From the NCBI GenBank assembly GCA_050299335.1, contig JBNKVT010000003.1, positions 6,523-70,522 of the forward strand: a stretch of 64,000 nt of DNA, read 5' to 3'. The notes below the pieces were generated by a model. The model saw only the letters and a list, made by a program, of their open reading frames with translations. It did not search any database and was not told where the DNA came from. Origin of the DNA: JBNKVT01 sp050299335. Lineage in GTDB: Bacteria > Pseudomonadota > Alphaproteobacteria > Rhodobacterales > Rhodobacteraceae. The position numbers were made by a program, and so were the translations under genes. Each line of letters opens with the position of its first letter. The stretch's first letter is position 1. Positions 40,316 to 48,647 of the stretch are shown here, piece after piece.

Positions 40316-41275
40316 TCAGCCTGCGGCGGTCGGCGGGGCGGCAAGCGGGTGTTTTTCGAGGACGAGTTCGCGCAGGCGGGCTTCGAGGACATGGGTGTAG
40401 ATCTCGGTCGTGGCGACATCGGCATGGCCAAGCAGCGTCTGGATGGCCCGGAGATCGGCGCCATTGGCCAGAAGATGCGTGGCGAAGGCGTGGCGGAGGA
40501 CATGAGGGGAGAGCCCCTCGACCGGAAGGCCCGCCGTGGCGGCGATTTCCTTGATCAGGAGATAGAAGCGTTCCCGGGTCATGTGGCCTTTCCTGCCGCG
40601 CGAGGGAAAGAGTTGGGGGGATTTCGACAGGGGCCCGGAGGCGTCGCGGGCTTTCAGCCAGTCTGCGAGGGCCCCGCGGGCGGGTGGCGAAAGGGGCACC
40701 ATGCGCTCGCGCCCGCCCTTGCCGCGGATGAGGATCATCTTCGGGTCGCCCCTGGTGGCGGCAACGGGCAGGGAGACCAGTTCGGAGACGCGCATGCCGG
40801 TGGCGTAGAGAAGCTCCATCAGGCAGGTGTTGCGGGTCCTGTCCAGCGGGGTGCGACCGGTTTCGCGGGCGGCATCAAGCAGGCGGGTGACGTCGCTTTC
40901 GGAGAGGGTCGCGGGCAGGTGGCGGGGTTTCTTCGGGCCGCGGATGAGGGCGGCGGGGTCGTCCTCGCGCCAGCCTTCGGTGAAGGCAAAGTGGTAGAGC
41001 TGCTTCAGAGCCGACAGACGGCGGGCGCGGGTAGCGGCGGCAAGCCCGCGACTGTCGAGGTCGACGAGATAGGTCTCGAGATCGGCGCGGGTGGCGCTGG
41101 AAAAGCCGATGTCGCGCGGGGTCGCGAAGACGGTGAAATCGGCGAGGTCCCTTGCGTAGGCCTTCAGCGTGTTGTCGGAGGCGTCGCGTTCGGCGCGGAG
41201 GGCTTCGAGGAAGGGGGCGATCCAGTCGGGCATCAGATCAGGGGCGTCTGGTCGGGGGTGTCTGGTCGGGGGCAT
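40316..41275 (-). CDS. xerD: Tyrosine recombinase XerD
   Basis: This 319-aa site-specific recombinase resolves chromosome dimers at dif with XerC and FtsK. The N-terminal SAM-like domain (about 16-105) is followed by the catalytic domain with Arg162 (ATGMRVSEL), Lys186 (RGKGGRERM), His258-x-x-Arg261 (LSPHVLRHAFATHLL), His284 and Tyr293 (LGHADVATTEIYTHV). Its start overlaps the stop of the upstream exported-protein gene by 1 nt (TGATG). It is the third gene of a leftward operon. No dif-like site was found by eye nearby. Confidence 0.94.
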   Translation of the reverse strand: MPPTRHPRPDAPDLMPDWIAPFLEALRAERDASDNTLKAYARDLADFTVFATPRDIGFSSATRADLETYLVDLDSRGLAAATRARRLSALKQLYHFAFTEGWREDDPAALIRGPKKPRHLPATLSESDVTRLLDAARETGRTPLDRTRNTCLMELLYATGMRVSELVSLPVAATRGDPKMILIRGKGGRERMVPLSPPARGALADWLKARDASGPLSKSPQLFPSRGRKGHMTRERFYLLIKEIAATAGLPVEGLSPHVLRHAFATHLLANGADLRAIQTLLGHADVATTEIYTHVLEARLRELVLEKHPLAAPPTAAG

Positions 41276-42819
41276 CAGGCGCGCGGCTGCAGGAGCAGGG
41301 TTTCAAGCGCGATGCGGCTGGCGGTGCGGGTGAGGCCGATGCGGGTGAGGATATGCAGCGCCGTGCGCAGGTCTCCGGGATCGGTCTCGAGCCCGTCTTC
41401 CAGCATGGCCAGCACCCGCAGGAACGCCAGTCCGGGCTGGCCGGAAGAGGACATCTGGATCAGGAACTCGGCCTCTTCGTTGAAACCGGGGGGGAGTTCG
41501 GACAGCCCCTCCATGGTGGCGCGTTCGATATCGCTGAGGCGGTCGGGCTCGGGCAGCGGGGTTTCGGCGTCGATGAGATGCATCAAGAGCTGCTGACGCG
41601 GGTCCTGCCGGGCGGAATGCCAGGTCATGGCGGCGCGGGAATCTCCGGCGAGGAGCAGAAGCTCGAAGATCTGACGCTGCGTCGTGCGGGGGAAGCGCGT
41701 GGGGCCAAGCCGGGCCAGCGGCTCGGCAAAGCTCTGGGCGAAGGCGAGGCGGAGGCCGTGATCCGACAGGCGGTGATCGGCGTTCTCCAGCGCCTCGGCG
41801 ATGGTTTCCGGCGTGCCGTCGGCCAGGGCGGCGTCCAGGGACTGGATGGCGGCGGCGCGGTCCCAGACCCCACCCGAGGCGGCGGGGCGACCGGCGCGGT
41901 ACGCAAAAAAGAGCACGTTGGGGGCGACGACGCCGACGCGGACAAGCCGCTCGCCAGCCTCGATCCGGGCGCGCATGGGTGCTTCTTCGGAAATGTCGAG
42001 ATGGAGGAAGGCCAGCGGCAGCGGGCCGGAGGGGCGCGGCAGGGCGACGGAATCGCGCAGGACGAAATCGAGGGCGGTCAGCGGTTTGGGAATGGCGGGC
42101 TCCTCGGATCCCTCGAAGAGCTGCGGGTCGAGGAACCAGGCCAGCGTGACGGCCTTCTCGTCGGGGATTGCACCGATGGTCTGGCCGACCGTGAGGGTGA
42201 GCTCCGCGGCATTCCAGTCGCCGTCGCGGGCGAGGCAGAAAATCCGGGCCGGTAATGTCGGCGACAGCGAGGGCGTCGAACGGAGGGCGGCGCAGGCCCT
42301 GGCGGTGCGTTCCGTCAGGATGGCGACGTCGAAGGCGCGGCGAAAGAGCTCGTGGGAGCTGTAGCCGGTCCGCTCCAGCAGCGCCTCGGCCTGATCGAGC
42401 GCGCCCATATCGAGCAGCCGGTCGAGCCGTGCCAGCAGCACGTCCGGGGTCTTGCCGACGCCGAGCGGCGGTCTGGTCTCGGCCAGAAGCACGCGCAGGA
42501 ACGCAGCCCTCGTTTCCGGCACCCCGCCGAGACGGTGACCGAGAAGGGCCGTCTGCACCTCTTCGGCGCTGCTCTTGCCCCAGAGATCGGCCGGAAAACC
42601 GGTCTGGGACGGGGTCAGCAGGCCGACGCTTTCCAGAGTCTGGATTTCGCTTTCGGTGGCTTCGGCCTCTTCGGTGCGACCAGGGGCCTGGATCGAAGTC
42701 CAGTTGCGGGTTTCCTCGGCGCGGAGGCTTTCCGAGAGCCAGGGAATGGCCGAACGGGGCTCGGCGGCCAGGGGGCTGGCAGCGGCGATCAGCAGGAGAA
42801 TGGAAAGGGCTCTAGCCAT
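41275..42819 (-). CDS. Exported hypothetical protein, alpha-helical
   Basis: This 514-aa protein has a signal peptide (residues 1-19; MARALSILLLIAAASPLAAE) and a long body rich in Ala/Leu helices (LLARLDRLLDMGALDQAEAL, MEGLSELPPGFNEEAEFLIQ), suggestive of TPR- or SEL-like helical repeats. It should be periplasmic. It overlaps the preceding 46-aa membrane protein gene by 8 nt and xerD by 1 nt. The association with xerD looks like a conserved Rhodobacteraceae arrangement, but the function is unknown. Confidence 0.75.
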   Translation of the reverse strand: MARALSILLLIAAASPLAAEPRSAIPWLSESLRAEETRNWTSIQAPGRTEEAEATESEIQTLESVGLLTPSQTGFPADLWGKSSAEEVQTALLGHRLGGVPETRAAFLRVLLAETRPPLGVGKTPDVLLARLDRLLDMGALDQAEALLERTGYSSHELFRRAFDVAILTERTARACAALRSTPSLSPTLPARIFCLARDGDWNAAELTLTVGQTIGAIPDEKAVTLAWFLDPQLFEGSEEPAIPKPLTALDFVLRDSVALPRPSGPLPLAFLHLDISEEAPMRARIEAGERLVRVGVVAPNVLFFAYRAGRPAASGGVWDRAAAIQSLDAALADGTPETIAEALENADHRLSDHGLRLAFAQSFAEPLARLGPTRFPRTTQRQIFELLLLAGDSRAAMTWHSARQDPRQQLLMHLIDAETPLPEPDRLSDIERATMEGLSELPPGFNEEAEFLIQMSSSGQPGLAFLRVLAMLEDGLETDPGDLRTALHILTRIGLTRTASRIALETLLLQPRA

Positions 42820-42952
42820 TGCGCCCCACCGGATCGACGGGAATGGTGATCTCTTCGGTCTCGGGAGCCAGATCGGAAAAGATGGCGTTGCCCACGACAA
42901 CGAGCCCGCCCAATAGGACGAGCCAAAGGACCAGCTTGAAAACGCGCCCCAT
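42812..42952 (-). CDS. 46-aa single-pass membrane protein
   Basis: The frame starts MGRVFKLVLWLVLLGGLVVV and continues GNAIFSDLAPETEEITIPVD then PVGRNG. Residues 5-24 form one membrane helix with a short positive N-terminus, so the acidic C-terminal tail should face the periplasm. GCAGG lies just before the ATG. It overlaps the next gene by 8 nt, and a promoter (TTGATG-N17-TAGATT) lies 50 nt upstream. Coupling to an exported helical protein suggests the two act together. The function is unknown. Confidence 0.75.
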   Translation of the reverse strand: MGRVFKLVLWLVLLGGLVVVGNAIFSDLAPETEEITIPVDPVGRNG

Positions 42953-43003
42953 ACCTGCTCACTGCCCTCGCGGCTTTGCCGCATCGACCTTGTTTGTCAC
43001 TGG

Positions 43004-43032
43004 AATCTAACCCGTGCTTCGGTTTACATCAA
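43004..43032 (-). promoter_or_regulatory. Putative sigma-70-like promoter of the 46-aa protein/xerD operon
   Basis: On the minus strand TTGATG (43032-43027), a 17-bp spacer and TAGATT (43009-43004) place a transcript start near 42997, about 45 nt before the first ATG. Confidence 0.55.
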
Positions 43033-43058
43033 TCGCCCAAGGTTCCAAGGTAACATCC

Positions 43059-43649
43059 ATGATTGCCGCTTCCGCTCCGAAATCCGAGCTACGCCTGACA
43101 AGGCCCATCGTGCTCGTCGGCCTGATGGGCGCCGGAAAAACCAGCGTCGGCAGGCGGTTGGCGGCGGCGCTTGGGGCGGAATTCTTCGATTCGGACCACG
43201 AAATCGAGGCGGCGGCCGGGATGGAAGTGCGCGAAATTTTCGAGCGTTTCGGCGAAACATATTTTCGTGAGGGTGAGCGACGGGTGATTTCGCGGCTCCT
43301 GAGCGGCCCTCCGGCGGTGATCGCCACCGGGGGCGGGGCATTCATGTCGCCGGAAATCCGGCAGGAAATCGCCGATTGCGGGGTCTCCGTCTGGATCCGC
43401 GCCGATCTCGACCTGCTCTGGGAGCGGGTGAAGGACAAGCCGACACGCCCCTTGCTGATGCGGCCCGATGCCCGTGAGGTGCTGGCGGGACTGCTCGAGG
43501 CCCGTTATCCGGTCTATGGTGAGGCCGATGTCACCGTTGACAGCGAACCGGGCCTGGCCCATGAGCGGATGGCCCGGAAGATCCTCGAAGCGGTCCGGGA
43601 CCGCGACCGGGACGGAACGGGACGGAATCCGGTGCTGGTCAGGGGGTAG
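43059..43649 (+). CDS. aroK: Shikimate kinase
   Basis: This 196-aa enzyme phosphorylates shikimate in aromatic amino acid synthesis. It shows the P-loop GLMGAGKTSVGRRLA (about 22-36), FFDSDHEIEAAAGMEVREIF with the DSD metal/substrate residues, IATGGGAFM, and RPLLMRPDAREVLAGLLEAR (lid and substrate Arg). The start at 43059 is preferred; an ATG 15 codons upstream is possible. aroB follows after 2 nt. Confidence 0.94.
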   Translation: MIAASAPKSELRLTRPIVLVGLMGAGKTSVGRRLAAALGAEFFDSDHEIEAAAGMEVREIFERFGETYFREGERRVISRLLSGPPAVIATGGGAFMSPEIRQEIADCGVSVWIRADLDLLWERVKDKPTRPLLMRPDAREVLAGLLEARYPVYGEADVTVDSEPGLAHERMARKILEAVRDRDRDGTGRNPVLVRG

Positions 43650-43651
43650 GC

Positions 43652-44770
43652 GTGTCCATCGAGACGGTGCATGTGGGGCTTGAGGGCCGGGCCTATGACA
43701 TTCTGATCGGGCCGGGACTGCTGGCTGAGGCCGGGGCGCGGATCGCACCGCTTCTGAAACGTCCGAAGGTCTTCGTGGTCACCGAGGCGACGGTGGCCGA
43801 TTTGCATCTGGCCGCGCTGCAGGCCGGGCTGGCGGCGGGCGGGATCGAGGCGGTGCATCTGATCCTCCCTCCCGGCGAGGCGACGAAAAGCTGGGCCTAT
43901 CTGGAGCGGGTTGTCGAGTGGCTCATCGCCGAAAAGGCCGAGCGCGACGATCTTCTGGTGGCCTTCGGCGGCGGGGTGATCGGCGATCTGGCCGGGTTCG
44001 CGGCGGCGGTGGTCCGGCGCGGCATCGGCTTCGTGCAGGTGCCGACGAGCCTGCTGGCCCAGGTGGACAGTTCGGTGGGCGGCAAGACCGGGATCAATTC
44101 GGCGCGGGGCAAGAACCTGGTCGGGGCCTTCCATCAGCCGCGACTGGTGCTGGCGGATGTCGATGTGCTGGGGAGCATGACCGAGCGGGATTTCCTCGCC
44201 GGCTATGGCGAGGTGGCGAAATACGGGCTGTTGGGTGATGCCGGGTTTTTCGAGTGGCTGGAACTGGCCGGCCCCCGGATCGCCGAGGGCGACGAGGCGG
44301 CACGGATTGCCGCCGTGAAGCGCTGCTGCGAGATGAAGGCCGGTATCGTCATGCGCGACGAGACCGAGCGCGGCGAGCGGGCCTTGCTCAATCTTGGCCA
44401 TACATTCGGCCATGCGCTGGAGGCGGCGACCGGTTATTCCGACCGGTTGCTGCATGGCGAGGGCGTGGCGATCGGCTGTGCGCTGGCCTTCGAGCTGTCG
44501 CAGCGCCTCGGCCTCTGCCCGCAGGAGGCGCCGAGCCGGGTCCGGGCCCATCTCGATCTCATGGGGATGAAGAAGGACCTCGCCGATATTCCGGGCGATC
44601 TGCCCGATGCCGAGGCGCTGATCGCGCTGATGGGGCAGGACAAGAAGGTGAAGGACGGCCAGATCGCCTTCATCCTGGCGCGCGATATCGGTGACAGTTT
44701 CGTGTCGCGCGAGGTACCGATGGAGGTGGTGAGGGACCTGCTGGAAGACGCGCTGGCGCAACGGTCCTGA
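43652..44770 (+). CDS. aroB: 3-dehydroquinate synthase
   Basis: This 372-aa NAD- and metal-dependent enzyme converts DAHP to 3-dehydroquinate. It shows LVAFGGGVIGDLAGFAAAVV (about 104-123), VPTSLLAQVDSSVGGKTGIN, AGYGEVAKYGLLGD, and the metal ligands in LLNLGHTFGHALE and LLHGEGVAIGCA. The start is GTG at 43652, 2 nt after the aroK stop. The aroKB order is common in proteobacteria. Confidence 0.96.
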   Translation: MSIETVHVGLEGRAYDILIGPGLLAEAGARIAPLLKRPKVFVVTEATVADLHLAALQAGLAAGGIEAVHLILPPGEATKSWAYLERVVEWLIAEKAERDDLLVAFGGGVIGDLAGFAAAVVRRGIGFVQVPTSLLAQVDSSVGGKTGINSARGKNLVGAFHQPRLVLADVDVLGSMTERDFLAGYGEVAKYGLLGDAGFFEWLELAGPRIAEGDEAARIAAVKRCCEMKAGIVMRDETERGERALLNLGHTFGHALEAATGYSDRLLHGEGVAIGCALAFELSQRLGLCPQEAPSRVRAHLDLMGMKKDLADIPGDLPDAEALIALMGQDKKVKDGQIAFILARDIGDSFVSREVPMEVVRDLLEDALAQRS

Positions 44771-44839
44771 GGGCTGCCCGCGAAATTGCGTCCGCGGGGC
44801 AGCAAGTCGTGATCCGGAAAGACCGGATGGGCGATCGGA

Positions 44840-45523
44840 TCAGAAGGTGAATCCGCCGCTGAGGGTCAGACCGAGAAGGCCGTAATCCTCCTCGTCGTCG
44901 CGGACCGACTGGTAGTACTGGCCCTCGACCCCGGCCCGGACCACCAGATCGCCCGCCCCGAGTGCCTGGGTATACTGCACCCCGGCTGCCAGTTCCGACA
45001 TGCCGATGGGATGCTCGTTGCCTTCCTCTTCCTCCTCGCCGAAGAGATAGGCGTAATGGGCCGCGCCATAGACGCCGAACCTGTCGGTGATCCCGCTTTC
45101 GAACCCGATCCCCAGAACCGGCCCGTTGAGGCTCGTCCAGGTCCGGGGCTGCGGTGTTTCCAGGGACGAGAAGCGCGCGCCCACACTCACTTCGCCGGTA
45201 AAGTTGTCGGCGAGGCTGAAGGCGCGGCCATATTCGAGATCGGTATGGCGGATTTTCAATTCGTCGCCGCTGTCATCGTCTTCGCCGGTAAAGCTGAAAT
45301 GGCGGGCGCGGATAATGTGCCCGGTCGCGGTCCGGTAGCCGCCGGTCAGCCGGTAGCCGGTCGAGCGGTCGGCCTGGGAATCGTCGCCATCGGTATCGCT
45401 CCATTCGAAATGCAGCGCCTGTGTCTCGACGAAAAAGCCGCCGGCCGATTGTGCCGATGCGGTTTGTGCGGCGGTCAGCAGAGTGCAGGCGGCAAGAGCC
45501 GCGAAGGTCGTGGTAGTTTTCAT
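44840..45523 (-). CDS. Outer-membrane beta-barrel-like exported protein
   Basis: This 227-aa protein has a signal peptide (residues 1-24; LAACTLLTAAQTASAQ). Alternating amphipathic strands follow (GGFFVETQALHFEWSDTDGD, GYRLTGGYRTATGHIIRARH, LEYGRAFSLADNFTGEVSVG) and the protein ends in an aromatic-rich strand LGLTLSGGFTF, the usual C-terminal Phe of barrels. It is acidic with an EEEEEGNEH loop. It resembles small outer-membrane barrel families by pattern only. AAAGGGA precedes the ATG at 45523. It is convergent with aroB. Confidence 0.72.
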   Translation of the reverse strand: MKTTTTFAALAACTLLTAAQTASAQSAGGFFVETQALHFEWSDTDGDDSQADRSTGYRLTGGYRTATGHIIRARHFSFTGEDDDSGDELKIRHTDLEYGRAFSLADNFTGEVSVGARFSSLETPQPRTWTSLNGPVLGIGFESGITDRFGVYGAAHYAYLFGEEEEEGNEHPIGMSELAAGVQYTQALGAGDLVVRAGVEGQYYQSVRDDEEDYGLLGLTLSGGFTF

Positions 45524-45762
45524 GAAATGGTCCCTTTGTTTACGCGTATCCGGTGCAGGACTGTCTGATCCGGCCTCCGGTGACCGGTGGCGTTCCATTA
45601 CGATGCGCCCACCGATCCAGAACCAAACGTCGCTGGATGCGGATTTATTCGCGGGTCATCGGGAAAAGACACGTGATCGGCGCTGCGATGGGACCCTGGC
45701 CCGGATGGCGGGTCACATGGCTCGGTCAGGTGGTGCGTCAGGCGGTCTGGTCGGGCGCGATC

Positions 45763-46101
45763 CTAGCGGCAATTGGCCAGAGATCTGCGATAGAGGCCAT
45801 CGACCCGGTTGACGATTTCGAAGACATCGCCCACCCCGTAACCGAAACTGCCCGCCACTTCGACCACCGCCTCGTTCCAGGCGGTCGTCGCTGCGGTTCC
45901 GTCCTCGCGGATCAGGCCGCTGAGTATTGCCACTTCGAGAAAGAGTTCGCGGTCGGTGCCGCCCGTGTCGTCATAGACTGCGGTCTCGGTACAGTCGCAG
46001 ACCGCCTCTGCCTCGCCCTCTGCGACGCAGAAATCGGCAAGGTCGTCGGCGCTGGCCGGGGCGGCGGCAAGAAGGGCGGCGCTCAGGATCAGACGGCGCA
46101 T
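45763..46101 (-). CDS. Small exported hypothetical protein with Cys pairs
   Basis: This 112-aa protein has a signal peptide (residues 1-18; LSAALLAAAPASADDLADFC) and a compact acidic body with CVAEGEAEAVCDCTETAVYD near residues 25-44, giving Cys residues that may form disulfides in the periplasm, and a last Cys at the C-terminus (LANCR). GGAGC lies before the ATG. It lies 71 nt downstream of mnmA in the same direction. The family is not recognised. Confidence 0.6.
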   Translation of the reverse strand: MRRLILSAALLAAAPASADDLADFCVAEGEAEAVCDCTETAVYDDTGGTDRELFLEVAILSGLIREDGTAATTAWNEAVVEVAGSFGYGVGDVFEIVNRVDGLYRRSLANCR

Positions 46102-46172
46102 GAGAGCTCCATGTGTCAGACAGGGTCCGGTGGCGCATAGAGTAGCGCATTCGCGCCATCGCTGCCAGCCTC

Positions 46173-47315
46173 TCAACCCTTGGTGATCCAGCCGCCGCCG
46201 AGAACACGGCTGCCATCGGGGGCGTAGAAGACGCAGGCCTGGCCCGGGGCGACACCTTCTTCGCCAGAAAGCAGTTCGACGACGGCGCTGTCCTTGCCGT
46301 CCGGCAGCACGCGGGCCGGTTTCGGCGGCCGGGTCGAGCGGACCTTGACCTCGACATTCCAGCCGTGGGCCGGAGCGGTGTCGAAGGCGGTATCGCCCAG
46401 CCAATTGATCTCGCGGATCGGGATGCGGCGCACTGCCAGTGCCTCGCGCGGACCGACGATGACCTGGCGCGTATCCGCATCGAGCCGCACGACATAGAGC
46501 GGCTCGCCGCCGCCGATGCCGAGACCGCGGCGCTGGCCGATCGTGTAGTGGATGACCCCGTCATGGCTGCCGAGCACCCGCCCGTCGAGATGTATGATGT
46601 CGCCAGGTTTGGCGGCATCGGGGCGCAGTTTCTCGATCACCGCGGTGTAGGAGCCGTTTGGGACGAAGCAGATATCCTGGCTGTCAGGCTTGTCGGCGAC
46701 GCTGAGCCCGAACTCGGCGGCGAGCGCCCGGGTCTCGGCCTTGGAGGTCAGGTGCCCGAGCGGGAAGCGCAGATAGTCGAGCTGTTCCGGCGTGGTCGAG
46801 AACAGGAAATAACTCTGGTCGCGGGTGTGGTCGGCTGCGCGGTGCAGTTCGGGCCCCGCCGGGCCGGATTTGCGCTGGATATAGTGGCCCGTCGCCATGC
46901 AGTCGGCGTCGAGGTCTTTCGCCGTTTCCAGAAGATCGCGGAATTTCACCCGTTCGTTGCAGCGGATGCAGGGGATCGGGGTGGCGCCGGCGAGATATGC
47001 ATCGGCGAATTCGTCAATGACGCTTTCGCGAAAGCGGTTCTCGTAGTCGAGGACGTAATGCGGGAAATCCATTTCGGCGGCGACCCGGCGGGCATCGTGA
47101 ATGTCGCGCCCGGCGCAGCAGGCGCCTTTTTTTGCCAGTGCCGCCCCGTGGTCATAAAGCTGCAGCGTCACGCCCACCACATCGTAGCCTTCGCGCGCCA
47201 GCTGGGCGGCGACGACCGAGCTGTCCACGCCGCCCGACATCGCCACCAGCACCCGCGTTTCGGCGGGCGATTTGGCAAAGCCGAGCGAGTTCAGCCGTTC
47301 CGCAACCTGGGTCAA
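46173..47315 (-). CDS. mnmA: tRNA 2-thiouridylase MnmA
   Basis: This 380-aa enzyme thiolates U34 of tRNA Lys, Glu and Gln. It shows the PP-loop VAMSGGVDSSVVAAQLAREG near residue 20, the catalytic Cys in PIPCIRCNERVKFRDLLE and the second in SQDICFVPNGSY, and YTIGQRRGLGIGGGEPLYVV in the C-terminal half. No suitable ATG starts the gene; TTG at 47315 (TTG ACC CAG) has AGGGA 8-9 nt upstream and gives the expected length. The open frame extends further upstream but only over the sciP promoter region. It is divergent from sciP. Confidence 0.93.
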   Translation of the reverse strand: MTQVAERLNSLGFAKSPAETRVLVAMSGGVDSSVVAAQLAREGYDVVGVTLQLYDHGAALAKKGACCAGRDIHDARRVAAEMDFPHYVLDYENRFRESVIDEFADAYLAGATPIPCIRCNERVKFRDLLETAKDLDADCMATGHYIQRKSGPAGPELHRAADHTRDQSYFLFSTTPEQLDYLRFPLGHLTSKAETRALAAEFGLSVADKPDSQDICFVPNGSYTAVIEKLRPDAAKPGDIIHLDGRVLGSHDGVIHYTIGQRRGLGIGGGEPLYVVRLDADTRQVIVGPREALAVRRIPIREINWLGDTAFDTAPAHGWNVEVKVRSTRPPKPARVLPDGKDSAVVELLSGEEGVAPGQACVFYAPDGSRVLGGGWITKG

Positions 47316-47448
47316 GACAATTTTCCCTAAATGAACGACGCAATATAGGAAAATCCGCGGCACTCTCAAGTCCCGGCTTTCACCGCAGATTAAGGGTGTC
47401 CCCGTTAAGTCTGATCGCGGGTGAAATGAGTGAAGGGGAACTTGCTCG

Positions 47449-47721
47449 ATGTATATCAGACGTGAAAAGGGACCGGCGTTCGTAACCATGTCGGACGGGT
47501 CGAAAATGACTCGCAGCGATCTGCCGCCGAAGGATACGAATCGCTGGGTGGCGCGGCGGAAGGCCGCCGTTGTCAACGCAGTCAACGCCGGGCTGATCGA
47601 ATTCGAAGAGGCTTGCGAGATGTACAATCTCTCGGAAGAGGAATTCCAAAGCTGGTGTAACGCCTTGCAATCCTTCGGAACACACGCCTTGCGGGCGACG
47701 GCGCTGCAGAATTATCGCTAA
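47449..47721 (+). CDS. sciP: SciP (DUF1153), CtrA inhibitor
   Basis: This 90-aa protein has the DUF1153 helix-turn-helix core: SDLPPKDTNRWVARRKAAVV (about 23-42), GLIEFEEACEMYNLSEEEFQ and SFGTHALRATALQNYR. In Caulobacter SciP binds CtrA, or DNA near it, and blocks CtrA-activated transcription in G1. The gene lies 134 nt upstream of ctrA in the same direction, with a CtrA site between. The link to ctrA strongly supports the name. Confidence 0.9.
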   Translation: MYIRREKGPAFVTMSDGSKMTRSDLPPKDTNRWVARRKAAVVNAVNAGLIEFEEACEMYNLSEEEFQSWCNALQSFGTHALRATALQNYR

Positions 47722-47777
47722 GCGCGCTATCTTTTCGCCACAATTGCAACTACAAGTTGTTAACTGATCTTTCAATG

Positions 47778-47796
47778 GTAACCCTGAGTTAACCAT
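47778..47796 (+). promoter_or_regulatory. CtrA-type site upstream of ctrA
   Basis: GTAACCCTGAGTTAACCAT contains GTAA-N7-TTAA, one base from the TTAA-N7-TTAA consensus, and the second half continues as the perfect TTAACCAT element. It lies about 60 nt before the ctrA start, consistent with autoregulation. A further GGTTAAG at 47801 may be an extra half-site. Confidence 0.65.
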
Positions 47797-47855
47797 TGAA
47801 GGTTAAGAAAGGGAGACCGGGGGAAAAAAGACGGATTAATGAGGAGCTTCGCCAG

Positions 47856-48575
47856 ATGCGCGTATTGCTAGTTGAAGACGACCCGACGACGTCGAAAAGC
47901 ATCGAAATGATGCTGGCGAGTGCGAACCTGAACGTTTACGCCACGGATCTGGGGGAAGAGGGTATCGATCTTGCCCGGCTCTACGACTACGATCTGATCC
48001 TGCTCGATCTGAACCTGCCCGACATGACCGGCCACGAGGTTCTGCGCCAGCTCCGCATGGCCAAGATCGAAACCCCGATCCTGATCCTGTCGGGTCTCGA
48101 CGACACGGACAACAAGATCCGGGGCTTCGGGTTTGGGGCTGACGACTATATGACCAAGCCCTTTGTCCGCGAGGAACTGATCGCCCGCATCCACGCCATC
48201 GTGCGCCGCTCGAAAGGGCACGCGCAGTCGGTGATCACGACGGGCATGATCACGGTCAATCTCGATGCCAAGACGGTGGAGGCCGAGGGGCGCCCTGTGC
48301 ATCTGACCGGCAAGGAATACCAGATGCTGGAGCTTCTGAGCCTTCGAAAGGGTACGACCCTGACCAAGGAGATGTTCCTCAACCATCTTTATGGCGGCAT
48401 GGACGAGCCGGAACTGAAGATCATCGACGTCTTCATCTGCAAGCTGCGCAAGAAACTGGCCGAGGCCACCGGCGGCGACAGTTATATCGAAACGGTCTGG
48501 GGCCGTGGCTATGTGCTGCGCGATCCGGCACCGGCCGAAGGCGCTGAGCCGAAGAAGATCGCCTTGGGCGCCTGA
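47856..48575 (+). CDS. ctrA: Cell-cycle response regulator CtrA
   Basis: This 239-aa OmpR-family response regulator is the master regulator of the alphaproteobacterial cell cycle, motility and, in Rhodobacteraceae, gene transfer agents. The receiver domain (1-118) has MRVLLVEDDPTTSKSIEMML, phospho-acceptor Asp51 in LILLDLNLPDMTGHEVL, and Lys in DDYMTKPFVREELIARI. The winged-helix domain (about 125-228) contains LTGKEYQMLELLSLRKGTTL and VFICKLRKKLAEATGG. GAGGAG lies upstream; an ATG 20 codons earlier is rejected because the receiver must begin here. A terminator follows. Confidence 0.95.
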   Translation: MRVLLVEDDPTTSKSIEMMLASANLNVYATDLGEEGIDLARLYDYDLILLDLNLPDMTGHEVLRQLRMAKIETPILILSGLDDTDNKIRGFGFGADDYMTKPFVREELIARIHAIVRRSKGHAQSVITTGMITVNLDAKTVEAEGRPVHLTGKEYQMLELLSLRKGTTLTKEMFLNHLYGGMDEPELKIIDVFICKLRKKLAEATGGDSYIETVWGRGYVLRDPAPAEGAEPKKIALGA

Positions 48576-48617
48576 GGCGGGGGTCGCGCCGCTCCTATTG
48601 AAATTGAAGACCTGACG

Positions 48618-48647
48618 GGGCCGTGATCCGGGGATTGCGGTCCTTTT
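48618..48647 (+). terminator. Intrinsic terminator after ctrA
   Basis: GGGCCGTGATC and GATTGCGGTCC pair through 11 positions including wobbles, with loop CGGG and a TTTT run. The sequence closely resembles the terminator at 24005-24033. Confidence 0.8.

Noticed and set aside
47386..47410. TTAA...TTAA pair upstream of sciP as a CtrA site
   Set aside because: The half-sites are 11 nt apart rather than 7.
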